The position numbers were made by a program, and so were the translations under genes. From an uncultured Ectothiorhodospiraceae bacterium (lineage in GTDB: Bacteria; Pseudomonadota; Gammaproteobacteria; Nitrococcales; Nitrococcaceae), in assembly GCA_913056385.1 (NCBI GenBank), contig CAJXND010000017.1, positions 1 through 38,829 on the forward strand: 38,829 bases of DNA, given 5' to 3'. Under the pieces are notes generated by a model that saw only the letters and a program-made list of their open reading frames with translations, was not told the origin of the DNA and did no database searches. The stretch's first letter is position 1; every line of letters begins with the position of its first letter. Shown here piece by piece: positions 35,958 through 38,829 of this stretch.

Positions 35958-37316
35958 ATGTTTTCCAATACCGGTCTTCGCACCCGGCTCGCCCTCGCCT
36001 TCGCAGGGTTTGCCCTGTTGATCGTCGTGGCCATGACGGTCGCGAGCCAGATCGCTTTCCGCGCGGATTTCCGGGACTACTTCCGTGACCGGCAACTGCA
36101 GCCAGTTGCGGCGCTCGCGGAGCGATTGGGGGAGCACTACGCCCGTGGCGTGCCAATGCCGGGTGATGCATCCCAATGGCAGACCTTACTCAATCAGCTC
36201 CCCGGGCCGCTCGGGCGCATGGCATCACGAATGCCGGATGCCATCGGCCTGTTCAAGGCCGACCGGGCGCCGATTGCCTGGTCGGCCGATGAACCACCGG
36301 AACACTGGTTCCCCATCAAAACCCGTGCAGAAACCGTTGGCTGGATCGGCTTCACCCCCATCGAGCGCTTTGGTGATCGTCTCGCCCAGCGCTTCCAGCA
36401 GCGGCAGCTAATCACGACACTGGGCATAGCGGCCGCCCTTCTCCTAGCGGCGGGTCTGCTGGGTGCTCTCATTGCCCGCAACCTCCTCCGGCCGGTGAGC
36501 CGGCTGCGCACGGGCACCCGGGCGTTGGCCGCCGGCGACTATCGTTACCGTCTGCCAGCGATGCGTGGCGACGAACTGGGCGAACTCGCCCGGGATTTCA
36601 ACCGCCTTGCCGACGCGCTTGAACGAAATCAGCAGATCCGTCAGTCGATGACGGCCGATATCTCACATGAGCTGCGAACGCCCATATCCACATTGCGTGC
36701 CGAACTCGAGGCCATGGAGGATGGAATTCGCCCCGTGGATCCGGCGGCGATCACCCGTCTGCAAGCGCAAGCGGCTCAGCTTCAGCGCCTCGTTGACGAC
36801 CTGTATCAACTCTCGCTGGCCGATGCCGGCGCACTCGACTATCACTTCGAATCAGTGGATCTGCGCGACCTGCTCCAGGCAACCATCGAGCGCTGGGGCC
36901 AGCGTTTCTCCGATGCCGGGCTGGCACTGGATCTGAGGCTCGGCATGCAGGCCGTGCCGGTGCAGGCCGACCGGACTCGACTCGCCCAGGCGATCGACAA
37001 CCTCATGGAGAATGCGCTGCGCTATACCGATTCACCGGGCCGGGTCGAGGCCACAGTAGACACTCGGGGAGGCAATGCAATGCTGCAGGTGGACGATACG
37101 CCGCCCGGTGTTGCCGAGGCCGATCGGGCAAGGCTTTTCACCCGCCTCTATCGCCCGGAAGGCTCCCGCAGCCGGGAGTCCGGCGGTGCAGGACTGGGCC
37201 TTGCCTTGGTCGAACGCATCATGACCGCGCACCACGGCACCATTGATGTCACCGAGAGCGCACTGGGCGGGCTTCGCCTGCGGATCACCCTGCCGCTGGA
37301 GGCGACGGCCGGATGA
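35958..37316 (+). CDS. baeS: BaeS-like sensor histidine kinase
   Basis: Inner-membrane sensor kinase, 452 residues from the ATG at 35958 ([17 protein letters not shown]); 18 further upstream codons are open but would begin inside the toxin-antitoxin operator flank. Order: transmembrane segment 1 (about 9-30), a periplasmic domain of about 120 residues, transmembrane segment 2 (about 152-173), HAMP, HisKA with phospho-acceptor His237 in [10 protein letters not shown], and the ATPase domain with N-box NLMENALRY and G-box [11 protein letters not shown]. The N-terminal region ([12 protein letters not shown]...[10 protein letters not shown]) resembles BaeS, which senses envelope stress and toxic compounds. 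ATGA overlap with baeR. Confidence 0.87.
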   Translation: MFSNTGLRTRLALAFAGFALLIVVAMTVASQIAFRADFRDYFRDRQLQPVAALAERLGEHYARGVPMPGDASQWQTLLNQLPGPLGRMASRMPDAIGLFKADRAPIAWSADEPPEHWFPIKTRAETVGWIGFTPIERFGDRLAQRFQQRQLITTLGIAAALLLAAGLLGALIARNLLRPVSRLRTGTRALAAGDYRYRLPAMRGDELGELARDFNRLADALERNQQIRQSMTADISHELRTPISTLRAELEAMEDGIRPVDPAAITRLQAQAAQLQRLVDDLYQLSLADAGALDYHFESVDLRDLLQATIERWGQRFSDAGLALDLRLGMQAVPVQADRTRLAQAIDNLMENALRYTDSPGRVEATVDTRGGNAMLQVDDTPPGVAEADRARLFTRLYRPEGSRSRESGGAGLGLALVERIMTAHHGTIDVTESALGGLRLRITLPLEATAG

Positions 37317-38011
37317 CGGGCCAGCGCATCCTGATCGCGGAGGACGCCAGCGAACTGGCCGGCGTGCTGATCGATTATCTGCAGGCCGCCGGTTACCAGA
37401 CCGAATGGCACAAGACAGGTGGCGCGATGGTAGAGAGCGTCCGGACCGATCCACCGGCACTCATCCTGCTCGACCTCATGCTGCCGGAGAAGGACGGCAT
37501 GACAATCTGCACCGAAATTCGTCGGTTCTCTGATATCCCGATCATCATGGTGACGGCGCGTGTCGAGGTGATCGATCGCCTGCTGGGACTGGAGCTCGGT
37601 GCCGATGACTATATCTGCAAGCCCTACAGCCCCCGGGAGGTGGTGGCCCGGGTGAAGGCCATCCTGCGCCGGGTCCAGGCGAGCACCCTCTCCATGCAGT
37701 CAGCCAACACCGCGCTTATCATCAACGAGGCCACCCACGAGGCGAGCCTGGATGACCAGGCCATGGACCTGACTCCGGCGGAATTCCGACTTCTGGCCCG
37801 CCTGAATGGCAGCCCCGGCGTTGTTTTCTCGCGGGAGCAACTACTCGACGGCATCCATGACGACCACCGGATCGTCACCGATCGGACTGTGGATACGCAT
37901 ATCAAGAATCTGCGCCGCAAGCTCCAGGCCATCCGGGGCGACGAGACGATCATCCGCTCGATCTACGGCGTCGGCTATCGCCTGGACCGTCCTCTGCCCC
38001 GCGGCGCCTGA
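37313..38011 (+). CDS. baeR: BaeR-like response regulator (OmpR/PhoB family)
   Basis: Response regulator of 232 residues: receiver domain 1-~125 with acidic Glu10-Asp11, phospho-acceptor Asp54 in LILLDLMLP and Lys103 in [19 protein letters not shown]; winged-helix DNA-binding domain ~135-228 ([10 protein letters not shown]..., [17 protein letters not shown]). Similarity to E. coli BaeR is close across the whole length ([13 protein letters not shown] and [16 protein letters not shown] nearly identical from memory). Such proteins bind direct repeats about 11 bp apart. Translationally coupled to baeS. The adjacent EF-hand gene and its upstream TTCC repeats are plausible targets. Confidence 0.9.
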   Translation: MTGQRILIAEDASELAGVLIDYLQAAGYQTEWHKTGGAMVESVRTDPPALILLDLMLPEKDGMTICTEIRRFSDIPIIMVTARVEVIDRLLGLELGADDYICKPYSPREVVARVKAILRRVQASTLSMQSANTALIINEATHEASLDDQAMDLTPAEFRLLARLNGSPGVVFSREQLLDGIHDDHRIVTDRTVDTHIKNLRRKLQAIRGDETIIRSIYGVGYRLDRPLPRGA

Positions 38012-38020
38012 TCTTCAATA

Positions 38021-38049
38021 CTTCCACACATTTTCCTCATCCCTCCTTC
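38021..38049 (+). promoter_or_regulatory. TTCC-type repeats upstream of the EF-hand gene
   Basis: TTCC at 38022-38025 and at 38033-38036 are 11 bp apart, followed by a weaker TCC at 38044-38046. The context CTTCCACACA resembles TTTTCCCACAC at the end of the array upstream of bcsA. The site lies about 75-100 bases upstream of the EF-hand start. Possible response-regulator site; weak evidence. Confidence 0.25.
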
Positions 38050-38120
38050 ACGACGCGAGCCCAGTCTGTATCCAACGGCCGACAAACGGCCGGGATTCAG
38101 AAACCATAAGGAGCGAACCG

Positions 38121-38462
38121 ATGAAAAACCTCAAGACCATTGCTGCCATCAGCCTCGCCGTCGCCAGCATCGTCGGTGTCACCGTTGCCTCCGCTCAGCA
38201 GGGCCCCTTCTCCCCCCTGCCGTCCGAGCGTCAGGCCATGGTTGCCGAGCACTTCGATCAGGCGGATGCCAATGGCGATGGCGCATTGAGCAGCGACGAG
38301 CTGAACGGGTATGTCGCGGAGCGGCGGGCGCAGATGCGCTTTGAGCGCATGGATCGCGATGGCGACGGCACGATCTCGCCGGAAGAGTTCGGCCCGGGTC
38401 AGCGTGACGGCAAGCCCGGAAACCGCCAGGGCTCAGGCAAGGACAGCCGCGGCGGTTGCTGA
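38121..38462 (+). CDS. Exported EF-hand calcium-binding protein
   Basis: Small periplasmic protein of 113 residues. The ATG at 38121 is preceded by AAGGAG; a signal peptide spans about 1-25 (cleavage after VASA). Two canonical EF-hand loops follow: D49-A-N51-G-D53-G...E60 and D78-R-D80-G-D82-G...E89, with all calcium-ligand positions filled. The tail is Gly/Asp/Lys-rich and ends GGC. It lies 109 bases after baeR and may be part of the regulon, a calcium buffer or sensor of the envelope, comparable in position to Spy-like stress proteins but not homologous to them. No enzymatic domain. Confidence 0.85.
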   Translation: MKNLKTIAAISLAVASIVGVTVASAQQGPFSPLPSERQAMVAEHFDQADANGDGALSSDELNGYVAERRAQMRFERMDRDGDGTISPEEFGPGQRDGKPGNRQGSGKDSRGGC

Positions 38463-38482
38463 CGCGCTGGTCCGCTAGGAAA

Positions 38483-38507
38483 AGCACCCGGTGTTCGGCC
38501 GGGTGCT
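38483..38507 (+). terminator. Hairpin after the EF-hand gene
   Basis: AGCACCCGG (38483-38491), loop TGTTCGG and CCGGGTGCT (38499-38507) form a perfect 9-bp stem 20 bases after the stop codon. On the plus strand no T tract follows, so it is a weak terminator or a 3'-end stabiliser; on the minus strand it is followed by TTTTCC and would terminate better. Confidence 0.5.
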
Positions 38508-38617
38508 GCTGATCGCGGATGAGAGCGTCGACCGCCTTGCAGAGCACGGGCGGGTTTGGGACGCTCTCCAATCTCAACCCGCGCATCAGAGCCGCCCCGG
38601 AACAAGGAACCCATCGA

Positions 38618-38829
38618 ATGACCAAGCCCCCATCTCTGGTCTTCTTCGCGGGCAGCGCCCGTAAAGACTCCGTGAACAAGAAGATCGCCCGTGCAGCCGC
38701 TGCCATGGCGGAGGCAGCCGGCGCGGAGACGACCTTCCTCGACCTGCGCGATTACCCCATGCCGCTGTACGACGGTGACCTGGAGGACCGGGAGGGATTG
38801 CCCGAGGCGGCAGTCGAGCTGAAGGCCAT
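38618..38829 (+). CDS. NAD(P)H-dependent FMN reductase family protein (3' end outside window)
   Basis: First 70 codons of a flavodoxin-fold reductase; the window ends inside the gene. The product begins MTKPPSLVFFAGSARKDSVN, where FFAGSARKDSVNKK is the phosphate-binding loop of FMN for this family (ArsH/SsuE/YieF-like, COG0431), and continues with DLRDYPMPLYDGDLE, the typical second segment. Expected activity: reduction of flavin, quinone or chromate-type substrates with NADPH. Ribosome site AAGGA is about six bases upstream. Separated from the EF-hand gene by a hairpin, so probably its own unit. Confidence 0.85.
   Translation, partial: MTKPPSLVFFAGSARKDSVNKKIARAAAAMAEAAGAETTFLDLRDYPMPLYDGDLEDREGLPEAAVELKA

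Overview
The window looks like core chromosome of a GC-rich (roughly 60-65%) gammaproteobacterium, with a few accessory patches. Evidence: a SufR-SufBC locus, an Entner-Doudoroff locus with HexR, the order thrS-infC-rpmI-rplT-pheS-pheT-ihfA-merR followed by tRNA-Pro, and a BaeS/BaeR-type two-component pair. A member of the Ectothiorhodospiraceae (halophile type such as Spiribacter/Halorhodospira) would fit, but this is impression, not proof.

Layout. (1) 1-2747, minus strand: sufR-sufB-sufC for Fe-S cluster assembly, probably continuing into sufD just outside the window. (2) 2789-9543: Entner-Doudoroff module. edd-eda (minus) diverge from zwf-pgl-glk-hexR (plus); the shared intergenic region has two near-perfect HexR operators, so the repressor at the end of one arm probably controls both arms. 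(3) 9509-18629, minus strand: 5-oxoprolinase, an HDAC-fold deacetylase, a PagL-like lipid A deacylase and a DASS/SLC13 carboxylate transporter, tightly spaced. A small hypothetical gene, a class I glutamine amidotransferase and an RsmF-like rRNA methyltransferase follow. (4) 18630-19267: poorly coding region with a possible serine-recombinase remnant and three helically phased TTTTCC repeats. (5) 19268-26848, plus strand: a cellulose operon, bcsA-bcsB-bcsZ, a periplasmic TPR protein and a separate small outer-membrane barrel. (6) 26892-27713: tRNA-Pro(GGG), an orphan Nif11-type RiPP precursor gene, and a 5'-truncated tRNA-Pro copy. (7) 27710-35126, minus strand: the conserved translation cluster and tRNA-Val(GAC). 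(8) 35310-35900: a RelE/ParE-Phd/YefM toxin-antitoxin pair with a palindromic operator. (9) 35958-38829: baeS-baeR, an exported EF-hand protein, and the start of an NADPH-dependent FMN reductase.

Most interesting points. In the cellulose operon no BcsC-type TPR-plus-barrel protein is present; the two halves seem to be separate genes, and the barrel resembles a TorF-family porin. Its BcsA keeps every catalytic motif and the gating loop but has a PilZ domain lacking the usual c-di-GMP-binding signature. The Nif11-leader gene lies between a complete tRNA-Pro and a decayed copy of it, which looks like a small insertion between merR and its usual tRNA neighbour. Other points are the HexR operator pair, a probable attenuator before pheS, an AUC start for infC, and a nearly leaderless sufR.
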